Below, piece after piece: positions 33,810-41,133 of a stretch of 64,000 nt of DNA (the stretch's first letter is position 1; every line of letters starts with the position of its first letter). The stretch spans positions 1-64,000 of the IMG/VR virus record IMGVR_UViG_3300001679_000053; one strand, written 5' to 3'. The stretch is from a virus. Under the pieces are notes generated by a model that was not told the origin of the DNA, searched no databases, and saw only the letters and a list, made by a program, of their open reading frames with translations. A program made the translations under genes and the position numbers.

Positions 33810-35489
33810 CTATTTGTCAGTTTGCAAAATATCTTTCGAACTAATGTTCTCTGCATTTCCAATTGCAGACGTCGCAAGCTTATCATCTTCTAATCCACCA
33901 GCGAAAAATTCATTTAAACTATCTGAAAGAAGCTTAAGTGACTGAAAGATTTCGTAGACCTCTTCGTTAAGAAGCTCTCGAACATTTTCCATGGCGTTGG
34001 CAACCATGCGGCGGCCAACCATGATCGCACCCAGATTCAAAGTGTTCGTGGGCTCTCCAGGGTTTGTCGATTGTGTTTGATTTAAAGCAAAGTGGTGAGT
34101 CTGCAAGTATCCGAGAGTATTTAAAAGTGCTTGCTTCTTCTGGGATTCTCCCAACACCTTATACTCTCTGGCCGAGTCTTCTGGGGATAGGAACTCGCCA
34201 TCAGCGATCATTTGTGCAATCTGATTTTTTCTCTCGCTCTTTTTGGCTGCAGCCTTCTGTGAGATAACCACCTCGTTATTGGCTGCGATTATCGCAACCC
34301 TCATACTTTTATGAATTGCAGGAATGTCGGGATATAACTTCTTGACTAGTCTAAATATATGGTTAGAGTTTAGCGCGCCTGAGCCTCGAACCTTATCGTT
34401 GTTAAAGATCTCATCGTTCTTTTCCCAGTTCAATTCGTCCAATAGTTTCTTCATATCGTCCTCTTCAAATTGTTGAAGGGGGCTCTCCTCATTCGCTATT
34501 AGATCTTCTATCTGTTTCTTGATTGCATCGTTGAACATGGGGGTTAATTCCTCTGATGAAAGCTGTTTGTCCCTGGCGGCTAGCCCGAGTCTTTCGCCGG
34601 CGCCTGCTTGTTGTCCAGCTTGAATAGCGCTTAATACTACGCTAGGCAATCGAATAACTTCATTCAAGCGTGACTGAGACAAAATATCCATTACGTTTTG
34701 AAGGGTAAAGTCGAATTGATAAAAATTAATCTTACCCTCTTGCTCTAAATCCTTACCACTCAACTCTTTGGTGCAAATCACATACCTCATAGCACCCCCG
34801 AGTCCCATGTATTTTGGAGTTACAAGATCGTTAACCAAATCTGTAAAGCTGCCGCCTACTTCCAGCTGCCCTTCCTTATAAAGTTTAAGGCTTACTGGAA
34901 TTTCGTCGCCCGAAGAACGATCGGTGTAGTCGGCGATCGTTCCTGTGTTGGCGGGGATCTGACGGCCATTCACAAGAGCAGCGAGGAACGACTCAAAACT
35001 AAACCCTGCGGAGGATGCGTTAAAGTTTGTAATTACTTTTGTCAACGTTTTATAGAAAACAAGATATGAAATTGCTTGAACAATTCTCTTAGTGCGGTCT
35101 TCACCTGCTTGTTCAGAAATTAGTCCTGCGCCATTAGTATAGAACTGAGACACACCTGAAATCTTCTCGGCAAGGTCGCTTCCTTGTATGTTATTCAGAT
35201 AGTCTTCAAGCAATCGGCGCTGGGGCCCCTTAATTTCGACCCCCTCTTCTGTCGTCCTCACATCTGACCATCCGATTTCTGATACAGCAATATCGGGAAT
35301 CATCTTTAAGATCATTTCCAATGCGGCATCGTCGCTCTGACTTGCGAGCGAGGCAGGAGCAGGCGCCTCTTCAGACAAGTGGGGAACAGACTCAAATACT
35401 TCTTCCACCATCTCCATCAACATCTTCAGATCTAGTTCCCCGATCTGCTTGATGTACTCTTCTTGTAAGATATCACTAAGTGTAGACAT
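33810..35489 (-). CDS. Unknown 559-aa protein
   Basis: 559 aa, acidic at both ends. The part from about 150 to 250 has S-F-E-S-F-L-A-A-L, then I-A-D-Y-T-D and E-I-P-V-S-L-K-L: a spacing of E, D and (E/S)-x-K that resembles a PD-(D/E)xK nuclease core, without certain match. The rest is helical (many A-L-x-x-A-I). It could equally be an internal virion protein, given its place between ClpP and GroEL. No family named with confidence. Confidence 0.6.
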   Translation of the reverse strand: MSTLSDILQEEYIKQIGELDLKMLMEMVEEVFESVPHLSEEAPAPASLASQSDDAALEMILKMIPDIAVSEIGWSDVRTTEEGVEIKGPQRRLLEDYLNNIQGSDLAEKISGVSQFYTNGAGLISEQAGEDRTKRIVQAISYLVFYKTLTKVITNFNASSAGFSFESFLAALVNGRQIPANTGTIADYTDRSSGDEIPVSLKLYKEGQLEVGGSFTDLVNDLVTPKYMGLGGAMRYVICTKELSGKDLEQEGKINFYQFDFTLQNVMDILSQSRLNEVIRLPSVVLSAIQAGQQAGAGERLGLAARDKQLSSEELTPMFNDAIKKQIEDLIANEESPLQQFEEDDMKKLLDELNWEKNDEIFNNDKVRGSGALNSNHIFRLVKKLYPDIPAIHKSMRVAIIAANNEVVISQKAAAKKSERKNQIAQMIADGEFLSPEDSAREYKVLGESQKKQALLNTLGYLQTHHFALNQTQSTNPGEPTNTLNLGAIMVGRRMVANAMENVRELLNEEVYEIFQSLKLLSDSLNEFFAGGLEDDKLATSAIGNAENISSKDILQTDK

Positions 35490-35498
35490 TCAAAAACC

Positions 35499-36140
35499 TC
35501 AAATAATTATGTCAGCTATACCTAATTTTACAGCTTCTTCTGCTGATAAATAGACGTTAACCTTACGTTCAAGCATATTTTTAATTTCTTGCTTGCTCAT
35601 ATTCGTTTCATCAGAAAGAGCAGTAATGTAATCTTCCTGAATTTGTTGGAGCGCTTCAAGCTCGTTAACCAAATTCGGCAATGAGCCGTGGCTTCCGGCC
35701 ATGGCTGAGTGTATCATCACGCGGCAGTACTTTCCGATCTTTCTTTTTCCCTTTGTACCTGAAGCTAGCAACAAGACGCCGGCAGACATAACCTTGCCCA
35801 TACCTATAGTATGAATCTCAGTGGTGGGCAGGATCTGGCGCATGACATCGTAGAGCGCGAACATATCATCCGCGGCGCCTCCATAGGTGGAAAGGTAAAA
35901 ATCGATAGGGAGTGATTCTTCTTTGGTTTTATTAGATTCGTGAAGATAGAGAAGGGCATGCACCAACTCCGCTACCTTTTCTTCCGCCACATCACAGAAT
36001 AGTCCTATGACTCGGAGTTCCGGTTCGGGCTCGGCGCCGTCCATGATAACTACCCGGGCAGAGCCTGGTTCGGATTTTGGGGCAGCTTGTTCTACGGTAG
36101 TTAAAAATTTATTAACCTTTTCTTTTATCTTGTCAATCAT
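35499..36140 (-). CDS. clpP: ClpP-like serine protease (first copy)
   Basis: 213 aa. Core of ClpP: oxyanion strand S-T-Y-G-G-A-A-D-D near 84-91, nucleophile S119 in G-K-V-M-S-A-G, H144 in R-V-M-I-H-S. The third catalytic residue aligns with N195 (V-N-V-Y-L-S-A), where most ClpPs have Asp. Length matches bacterial ClpP without a long propeptide. A second, different ClpP lies at 41871, so they could form a mixed tetradecamer; or it might process virion proteins. A Clp ATPase is not seen in the window. Confidence 0.92.
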   Translation of the reverse strand: MIDKIKEKVNKFLTTVEQAAPKSEPGSARVVIMDGAEPEPELRVIGLFCDVAEEKVAELVHALLYLHESNKTKEESLPIDFYLSTYGGAADDMFALYDVMRQILPTTEIHTIGMGKVMSAGVLLLASGTKGKRKIGKYCRVMIHSAMAGSHGSLPNLVNELEALQQIQEDYITALSDETNMSKQEIKNMLERKVNVYLSAEEAVKLGIADIII

Positions 36141-36536
36141 TTATTTCTCCCAAAATTTAAAAACAACGTCTTTGTGGACATCCACGTATTGAGCAGCTTC
36201 TTCCCAGTTCTCAAAATCCACCATTCTCTGAAAAAATTCTGGGTGCAGGTCCAATAAAAGGTCCACGGACCTTTTCTTAAGATTCCTTACTTCTTCTTCG
36301 TGGCGCAGTTCAAACATACTAATGACCGCAGAACTCTTCTCCGTGCGAAGCATGTGTTCTAATACTATTCCACGAGCAAACGACATATGCTCGACAGCCT
36401 TCATCATGCTGGATATATATATGAGGTGGGTAGCTCTAAGCACTATTAAGCTTAGTCGGCTGCTTTTAATAAAATAAAATGTTTGACAGGTTATATACCC
36501 GAATATAAATACCAACCCATATAATAGCCAACTCAT
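36141..36536 (-). CDS. Membrane protein with N-terminal span
   Basis: 131 aa. Residues 1-24 form a hydrophobic segment (L-L-Y-G-L-V-F-I-F-G-Y-I-T-C), the remainder is helical and charged (L-R-H-E-E-E-V-R-N-L-K-K-R). A second weakly hydrophobic region lies near 27-45. ATG follows GGAGAGAC downstream of a promoter whose message starts within a stem-loop. Function unknown. Confidence 0.75.
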   Translation of the reverse strand: MSWLLYGLVFIFGYITCQTFYFIKSSRLSLIVLRATHLIYISSMMKAVEHMSFARGIVLEHMLRTEKSSAVISMFELRHEEEVRNLKKRSVDLLLDLHPEFFQRMVDFENWEEAAQYVDVHKDVVFKFWEK

Positions 36537-36552
36537 GTCTCTCCATGTAAAT

Positions 36553-36576
36553 AACCACCGGCGTTGACCGGTGGTT
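36553..36576 (-). other. 5' leader hairpin
   Basis: AACCACCGG and CCGGTGGTT pair over nine bases around the loop TCAACG. It lies at the very start of the transcript from the promoter at 36579. No U-run follows, so a protective 5' stem or an attenuation signal is more likely than a terminator. Confidence 0.6.
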
Positions 36577-36578
36577 AA

Positions 36579-36607
36579 ATTATAACTTATCGTGAACTAT
36601 ATGTCAA
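36579..36607 (-). promoter_or_regulatory. Sigma70-type promoter
   Basis: TTGACA, 17-bp spacer, TATAAT (complement of 36602-36607 and 36579-36584). Serves the membrane protein and ClpP; no TTGACA comb here. Confidence 0.88.
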
Positions 36608-36608
36608 G

Positions 36609-37250
36609 TTACTTTGTTAATCTCTTAAGGATTCTCTCAGCCAGCTGGTCCACCATCACCGACTTGCTATTCTCTTTCTGTAAGCGCGCTGCAACACGAC
36701 GGGCAACCTCATTGACGATATCGTCTTGGCTTTTCCCCTCGTAAACTCCATCTCGCATGCCCGGAAGCTCCTCTTCCTCTGCAGAAGCAGTAACCTCAAG
36801 ATCGTCAGGGCCTGCTTCGACATCCATTTCCATGTCCATCTCGCCGCCTTCTAAATCGTCCTCGGCGCCAAGCTCATCATCCATCTCAGTCGAGACGGGC
36901 TCACCCAGCACATCCTCTAGGGCAGACTCAAGTGCAGACATGAAATCATCGACAGACACCATCCCGGCGCCGCCCTCTTCGGCTCCCATATCTTCAAGTC
37001 CGGCTTCCGCATCAAGCTCATCATCGCCCATCTCTAGTCCGGCCTCTTCCTCGTCTGCGGCCGCCTCGTCGGGGTGTCCTCGCTCAAGATCGCCGGCGGC
37101 ATAATCCTCAAGCTCTCCGGGGGGTGCTTCCTGTTCATCAAGGTCATTATAACCAAATTCTGAAAGCTTGACTTGCCCAATCGGGGTCAAGTTAGCAAGC
37201 TTCATAAATTGGCGAAGCTCATTCTCTGTTAGTAAAGTTTTACGAGCCAT
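36609..37250 (-). CDS. Highly acidic protein, head-core-like
   Basis: 213 aa with about 60 Asp/Glu, mostly in residues 40-160 (D-E-A-A-A-D-E-E-E-A-G-L-E-M-G-D-D-E-L), and a basic helical end (V-A-R-R-V-A-A-R-L-Q-K-E). The composition is that of phage head core or scaffold proteins, or of a DNA mimic. N-terminus L-T-E-N-E-L-R-Q-F-M is a helix. Preceded by an AAAGGAG site and a CTATTTATA word; next to ClpP, which could digest a scaffold. Role is inference. Confidence 0.7.
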   Translation of the reverse strand: MARKTLLTENELRQFMKLANLTPIGQVKLSEFGYNDLDEQEAPPGELEDYAAGDLERGHPDEAAADEEEAGLEMGDDELDAEAGLEDMGAEEGGAGMVSVDDFMSALESALEDVLGEPVSTEMDDELGAEDDLEGGEMDMEMDVEAGPDDLEVTASAEEEELPGMRDGVYEGKSQDDIVNEVARRVAARLQKENSKSVMVDQLAERILKRLTK

Positions 37251-37286
37251 TATATAATTCTCCTTTGAATATTCCTTAAACTCATG

Positions 37287-37295
37287 TATAAATAG
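37287..37295 (-). promoter_or_regulatory. CTATTTATA motif, candidate late promoter
   Basis: Minus strand CACTATTTATACATG about 37 bases before the ATG of the acidic protein, with AAAGGAG in between. Confidence 0.45.
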
Positions 37296-37328
37296 TGTAC
37301 CTTTTTGTTAAAACCCTTGTAGTATTCA

Positions 37329-37577
37329 TTATTCTCTTACTCCCTCCCATTTTCTAATCTTCTTTACTGCATCTGATTCAATTTGTTTTACCCGAGCAAA
37401 AGATATATGGAGTCTCTCCCCTATCTCGCGGAGCGTCATGGAACCGTTTTCATAAATAGAAATTAAACAACAGTTATACTCGGCCGGGAAGTCGACCCAC
37501 ATTCTGCATTCTTTCTCCGTGCACTCTTTTTTGGATTCGATGCACAGTCGCGAGCAGGGTCTTAAGCAGTCTTTCAT
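37329..37577 (-). CDS. Sigma region 4-like protein with Cys-rich N-terminus
   Basis: 82 aa. Residues about 48-78 are a sigma70 region 4 helix-turn-helix: T-L-R-E-I-G-E-R-L-H, then I-S-F-A-R-V-K-Q-I-E-S-D-A-V-K-K-I-R-K, matching T-L-E-E-I-G...R-V-R-Q-I-E of primary sigmas. The first 40 residues hold eight cysteines (C4, C8, C12, C19, C24 and others), likely a metal-binding module. Too short for regions 2 or 3, so it probably works with another factor or RNA polymerase subunit to read late promoters. Directly coupled to the protein at 37574. Confidence 0.85.
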   Translation of the reverse strand: MKDCLRPCSRLCIESKKECTEKECRMWVDFPAEYNCCLISIYENGSMTLREIGERLHISFARVKQIESDAVKKIRKWEGVRE

Positions 37578-37906
37578 AACTCCGGGTGCTCCTGTGCGAT
37601 GAGATCAAAGATATCTGTTACATCCCCATTCGACAACCCCATACTATCTTTTTTAGCTCGGCCCACTTCTCTAAGTTTTCGAGATTTAGATATCTTTAGT
37701 TGAGATTGTTGAGACACTGAATCTACATATGATTGAAGAGACTCGTCTTGGTCAATATACCCAGTGATTATAGCTCGAAAGAAATCAGACTGTTTTATGT
37801 TGTCATGCTTTAATCTTAAAATAAATTGTGCGTGTCTGTGATCAGTTTCTGTAAATACAATTCGCTTTGTGAGTTTCCCATACTTGATTTCTTGACTCAC
37901 TTCCAA
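37574..37906 (-). CDS. Hypothetical protein paired with the sigma-like gene
   Basis: 110 aa. Basic and helical, with an R-H-A-Q-F-I-L-R-L-K-H-D-N-I-K-Q-S-D-F-F segment like a ribbon or helix of small DNA-binding proteins, and a C-terminal acidic helix. Overlaps the sigma-like gene by four bases, and the IMPDH/GMPR gene by ten. The coupling suggests the two products act together at promoters; inference. Confidence 0.7.
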   Translation of the reverse strand: MEVSQEIKYGKLTKRIVFTETDHRHAQFILRLKHDNIKQSDFFRAIITGYIDQDESLQSYVDSVSQQSQLKISKSRKLREVGRAKKDSMGLSNGDVTDIFDLIAQEHPEL

Positions 37907-38928
37907 CTCCGTGCTAAGATGTGTGTTTTGCTTTCTGAGATCCCCGATGAGGTTTGTGAAACAAATCGAGCTACTGCATGTAGCTCTTTTAAGTTGCGGG
38001 CGCCTGAATATGAGAACCCGGATCTGATTCCGCGCTCAATATCTTCCAAGATGACCTCTACCGGGCCACGATAAGGTACTCTTGTTGCCACCCCTTCAAA
38101 AGAAGAATAGCGGCCGCGCCAGTCCATTTGTGCTTCCTTGCTGGCCATGCCGCGGTAGACCTTCCACTTTTTGCCATCAGAATCCTGGAGCATGTTCCCG
38201 GGGGTCTCGTCAGTACCAGCTAGCATCGACCCAACCATTACTGCGTCTGCGCCGGCTGCTAATGCTTTAACTATATCGCCTGAGTTTTTTATTCCTCCGT
38301 CTGCAATGATGGTTACATCTCTGTCGGTTTTGGCACACTCAAAAATAGTTTCTAATCCGGGCATTCCATGTCCGGTTTGAATACGGGTGGAACATATGGA
38401 TCCTCCTCCAATATTACACCGTACGGAGTTTGCACCCCAATCTGCTAAGTCATTAATGCCCTGAAGTGTGGCTACGTTGCCTGCCATAATGTGTAGATCA
38501 TCGCCGAGGGCTGTGCGCAGCGTCTGGAGTGCTTCCTTCATCAATATGTGGTGACCATGGGCAACATCTACGCAGATAAAGCTGGCACCTATTGCGCGCA
38601 TCACAGAGGCACGATTAAGGAAATCTCCACTGACCCCTACAGCAGCACCGACGCGTGCGGAGGGACCTATCTCTTCTATCGCGCTGGAAACCATGACTGT
38701 TTGTTGTTCAATGGTATTATACCTATGAATTACCGAACAGGCGCCGGCGGCCGCCAAGCTGACTGCCATCTCTTTTTCAGAGATTGTGTCCATCGGCGAC
38801 GAAAGGAGGGGCAACTCTAAAGCTAATCCGTTTCCAAGATCTGTGTCAGTCTCTATTTCACTCCGAGATCGGATGTCAGAGTACTGTGGAACGAGAAGTA
38901 CATCATCGTAAGCTAAGGAACGCTTCAT
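37897..38928 (-). CDS. IMP dehydrogenase / GMP reductase family enzyme
   Basis: 343 aa, the length of GMP reductases and of IMPDHs lacking CBS domains. The start S-L-A-Y-D-D-V-L-L-V-P matches the family; the cysteine loop is G-G-G-S-I-C-S-T-R with C179, followed by D-G-G-I-K and G-S-M-L-A-G. Y-R-G-M-A-S-K-E-A-Q corresponds to the flap region. Both enzymes are possible: the C-loop is closer to IMPDH, the rest closer to GMPR. It would adjust guanine nucleotide pools for replication. Coupled to the redoxin gene upstream. Confidence 0.9.
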   Translation of the reverse strand: MKRSLAYDDVLLVPQYSDIRSRSEIETDTDLGNGLALELPLLSSPMDTISEKEMAVSLAAAGACSVIHRYNTIEQQTVMVSSAIEEIGPSARVGAAVGVSGDFLNRASVMRAIGASFICVDVAHGHHILMKEALQTLRTALGDDLHIMAGNVATLQGINDLADWGANSVRCNIGGGSICSTRIQTGHGMPGLETIFECAKTDRDVTIIADGGIKNSGDIVKALAAGADAVMVGSMLAGTDETPGNMLQDSDGKKWKVYRGMASKEAQMDWRGRYSSFEGVATRVPYRGPVEVILEDIERGIRSGFSYSGARNLKELHAVARFVSQTSSGISESKTHILARSWK

Positions 38929-39293
38929 TATCGCTCCCTTTCAATAAAGTCAATGATTTCGGAACTTCGATACCACGTCAACTTATGCGGGTTCTCAGGA
39001 TCTTCTAGGATTCGGATTCTTTTCTTGGGGATCCCAACTTTCATTAACGAAAGAGTGGGTACCCCATTAAAGCCTAAAGCTTTTTCAATCAGGGGATGTT
39101 CGTCGATATTGAATGCAAAAAAGTGAATGTCTGCGAATTCCTCCCTTTCTGCAATTGCTTCGTAGTATTCTTGCAGGTTGTGGCAAAGGTCGCAGGTGTT
39201 AGAATAAAATTTAATAACACACGTTGCTGGCTCCCGAACTTGGCCGGCCATTATCTTATCCAGTGCTTGTTTCGATATTTTCTTTACTGACAT
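38928..39293 (-). CDS. Thioredoxin-like protein
   Basis: 121 aa with a thioredoxin fold: redox site C34-D-L-C37 after V-I-K-F-Y-S-N-T, cis-Pro at G-V-P-T-L near 75, F-F-A-F-N-I-D-E strand between them. The dipeptide D-L is unlike host-type G-P. May reduce the phage ribonucleotide reductase or the IMPDH-family enzyme next to it. Overlaps the zinc-ribbon gene upstream by 38 bases. Confidence 0.9.
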   Translation of the reverse strand: MSVKKISKQALDKIMAGQVREPATCVIKFYSNTCDLCHNLQEYYEAIAEREEFADIHFFAFNIDEHPLIEKALGFNGVPTLSLMKVGIPKKRIRILEDPENPHKLTWYRSSEIIDFIERER

Positions 39294-39528
39294 TTTCTAA
39301 AGCCTCCTGTGTCTTTTTTATGCAGTGTGGGCAGAATAGCCTCACTACTTCTTGCTTGACTACAACACTCCACGATTGTATCATATCTTTGTCTTTCTTG
39401 TCAAATGGCTCATGACAAGCATCACATTTCTGTGGCATTCTTCCGAACTGAGCAACTTTATCGGCGATGTCCTTGGAGGCTTGCGCACCTACGCTTTTTT
39501 CCATGGTGCGGCGCTCTCGACGATTCAC
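39256..39528 (-). CDS. Zinc-ribbon protein
   Basis: 90 aa. C-D-A-C and C-P-H-C pairs about 30 residues apart (35-38 and 66-69) form one zinc ribbon; the N-terminus is basic (M-N-R-R-E-R-R). Similar small proteins occur in phages and are often RNA polymerase- or nucleic-acid-linked, by inference. Its ATG overlaps the upstream stop. Confidence 0.8.
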   Translation of the reverse strand: MNRRERRTMEKSVGAQASKDIADKVAQFGRMPQKCDACHEPFDKKDKDMIQSWSVVVKQEVVRLFCPHCIKKTQEALENVSKENIETSTG

Positions 39529-39896
39529 TCTTCCTCTTCCTCAGCCGCGGTGGCAGTGTCGGCATGAACTTGCGCCACGCGGTCATATGTTCTAGAGATG
39601 CCCTCGGTCATGATCAACTCCCCCTCTTTCTCTTCTACCTCTGGTTCTTCTTCCAGTGGGGACGCGGGAAGTGGAGGGACAGGGTATTGGTTTGCCACTT
39701 CCACAAGCGCAGGTGCATGTTGCTGGAGTGTAATAAAAGCCCCCTCTAATTGCGCTAGTTGGAGAGAGTATTTTACAATATTTGAGGCGGTTTCGGTTGT
39801 GGATGGCTGTTTAGCAGCATCTTTCATAAGCCCCATGATTTCATTAATTTGTGCCTGTAAGTTGTGCAGAGCAGCGGTTATAGTTTCGTGTGTCAC
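39525..39896 (-). CDS. Hypothetical helical acidic protein
   Basis: 123 aa. N-terminal two-thirds helical (H-N-L-Q-A-Q-I-N-E-I-M-G-L-M-K), Pro-rich middle (Y-P-V-P-P-L-P-A-S-P) and an acidic tail of five Glu. No recognised motif. Between the Dam and zinc-ribbon genes, with AAGGAGAAATA before the ATG. Confidence 0.72.
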   Translation of the reverse strand: MTHETITAALHNLQAQINEIMGLMKDAAKQPSTTETASNIVKYSLQLAQLEGAFITLQQHAPALVEVANQYPVPPLPASPLEEEPEVEEKEGELIMTEGISRTYDRVAQVHADTATAAEEEEE

Positions 39897-39908
39897 AATT
39901 ATTTCTCC

Positions 39909-40382
39909 TTATCTGTTAATTGCACCAAAAATTTGCTGTCGGTTGGTTCCGTCAAAAACAACCACCGCAGATGGGAAGGGGGCAGAGTTTTGACTGTCCC
40001 CAAACTTTAAGCGACCCTTCACGAAATACACTTCGTCAGCCTTCATAACGTGTTCATGCCAATACTTTGTGTCAGTACGCGCAGGAATCAGCATGGTTAC
40101 GCTAGTATCCTCTTGTCGTGACTCCTGGTATGCTTTTTTAATCCACTTCTCGATGCCGCGGCCATAAGGAGGGTTAATAAAAGAATTAAAGCCCTCCCAA
40201 CTTTTAGCTAGACCGTCTTCTGCTTCAGTGAAAAAATTAGCACACTTTGCATTGACGGGGCTTGCGCATGGATCGAGGGTAAAAATACCAAATCGCCAAT
40301 TAAGTTTATCAAAGAAATCTTGTGGTGTGGACCACTCGCCTGTCTTTGACGAAAACATAACCACCTGTGTGTTCTTATCCAT
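39909..40382 (-). CDS. Phage-type DNA N6-adenine methyltransferase
   Basis: 157 aa, the compact phage Dam family (the one with W-x-T-P-x-D-F-F). W-S-T-P-Q-D-F-F at 17-24, L-D-P-C-A-S at 36-41, N-A-K-C-A-N-F-F-T near 44, catalytic N-P-P-Y-G-R at 70-75, then A-R-T-D-T. Methylates adenine in DNA, possibly GATC, to avoid host restriction. Coupled to dUTPase. This is unrelated in sequence to the D12 methylase at 55343. Confidence 0.93.
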   Translation of the reverse strand: MDKNTQVVMFSSKTGEWSTPQDFFDKLNWRFGIFTLDPCASPVNAKCANFFTEAEDGLAKSWEGFNSFINPPYGRGIEKWIKKAYQESRQEDTSVTMLIPARTDTKYWHEHVMKADEVYFVKGRLKFGDSQNSAPFPSAVVVFDGTNRQQIFGAINR

Positions 40383-40833
40383 CGGTGCTCCCTAGGGCTC
40401 CGCTGCCGCGTCTGCTTATAGTCATGGGGTGCATATAAATTCTTTCCTCGCTAGTCTCAATGGCCCTAAAGTGAACAACCGGAATCATTACTAATTGTGC
40501 TATTTTATTACCGGGTAGAATGACTTGCATCTCACTGCCCACATTGTGTAGGTTGATAAAGACCTCGCCGTCATATCCCGAATCGATGACACAGGCGCCG
40601 ACTATGAGTGAGCGCTTGGCTGCTACACTGCTTCTATTTTTCACTTCCAACATGTAGCCATGCGGTACTCCAAATTTTAAACCAGTCTCCAGAATCTTGC
40701 TTTCACCGGGATTAATCAAGACAGTAGCAGATTCCTTTGGCGAGAAAAATACATCTAAACCTGCATCCGAGGGGTTAGCTCGCTGGGGTTCAATAACCCC
40801 TGCGTGTACTTTGGCATACTCAAGAATCATCAA
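40375..40833 (-). CDS. dut: dUTPase
   Basis: 152 aa. All five dUTPase motifs: D-A-G-L-D near 23, R-S-S near 67, G-V-I-D-S-G-Y-D-G-E near 82 (here A-C-V-I-D-S-G-Y-D-G), G-N-K-I-A-Q near 107, and a C-terminal R-G-S-G-A-L-G-S-T Gly-rich arm. Trimeric, hydrolyses dUTP to dUMP, keeping uracil out of DNA. Its TGA overlaps the Dam start. Cotranscribed from 41099. Confidence 0.95.
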   Translation of the reverse strand: MMILEYAKVHAGVIEPQRANPSDAGLDVFFSPKESATVLINPGESKILETGLKFGVPHGYMLEVKNRSSVAAKRSLIVGACVIDSGYDGEVFINLHNVGSEMQVILPGNKIAQLVMIPVVHFRAIETSEERIYMHPMTISRRGSGALGSTDG

Positions 40834-41074
40834 CCTCTCCAGAGATCATTTCGAAGTTCTCTACAACTTCGTCAATATTGAACTTACCCTTGAAAAGACG
40901 GTAAGCCTTTACGGCGGCCCGGATCTCGTCTGTGTTAAGCCAGCCATTCTCTCGGAACTCAGAGCGTAGTTCGCGCTTTTGTTCCTGGTATGGTTCGATG
41001 CATCCCTCAATTGCTGATAGGGAACGGATGTATTCCTTAACGTATTGCTTCTTCTCGTTGTGTGTTGTGGCCAT
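40820..41074 (-). CDS. Hypothetical helical protein
   Basis: 84 aa: K-K-Q-Y-V-K-E-Y-I-R-S-L-S-A-I-E-G-C-I-E-P-Y-x-x-x-K, then L-N-T-D-E-I-R-A-A-V-K-A-Y-R-L. A helical bundle of DUF2312/GapR-like appearance (Y-x-x-R-I-x-x-L-E is the usual form), which would make it an AT-rich DNA-binding protein; that is a guess. First gene after the promoter at 41099. Confidence 0.65.
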   Translation of the reverse strand: MATTHNEKKQYVKEYIRSLSAIEGCIEPYQEQKRELRSEFRENGWLNTDEIRAAVKAYRLFKGKFNIDEVVENFEMISGEVDDS

Positions 41075-41098
41075 TAGGCTCTCCTTTGTTACTCTATT

Positions 41099-41127
41099 AA
41101 TATAGCATCATCGGGGGATGCTGTCAA
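41099..41127 (-). promoter_or_regulatory. Sigma70-type promoter
   Basis: TTGACA, 17-bp spacer, TATATT (complement of 41122-41127 and 41099-41104). Heads the genes at 40820, dut and dam. No comb. Confidence 0.9.
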
Positions 41128-41133
41128 GTCGTT

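Noticed and set aside
36500-36515. TATAAATA-like word as a T4-type late promoter
   Set aside because: It is inside a coding region and on the wrong side of the gene. No TATAAATA in the direct sense on the minus strand was found before a gene.
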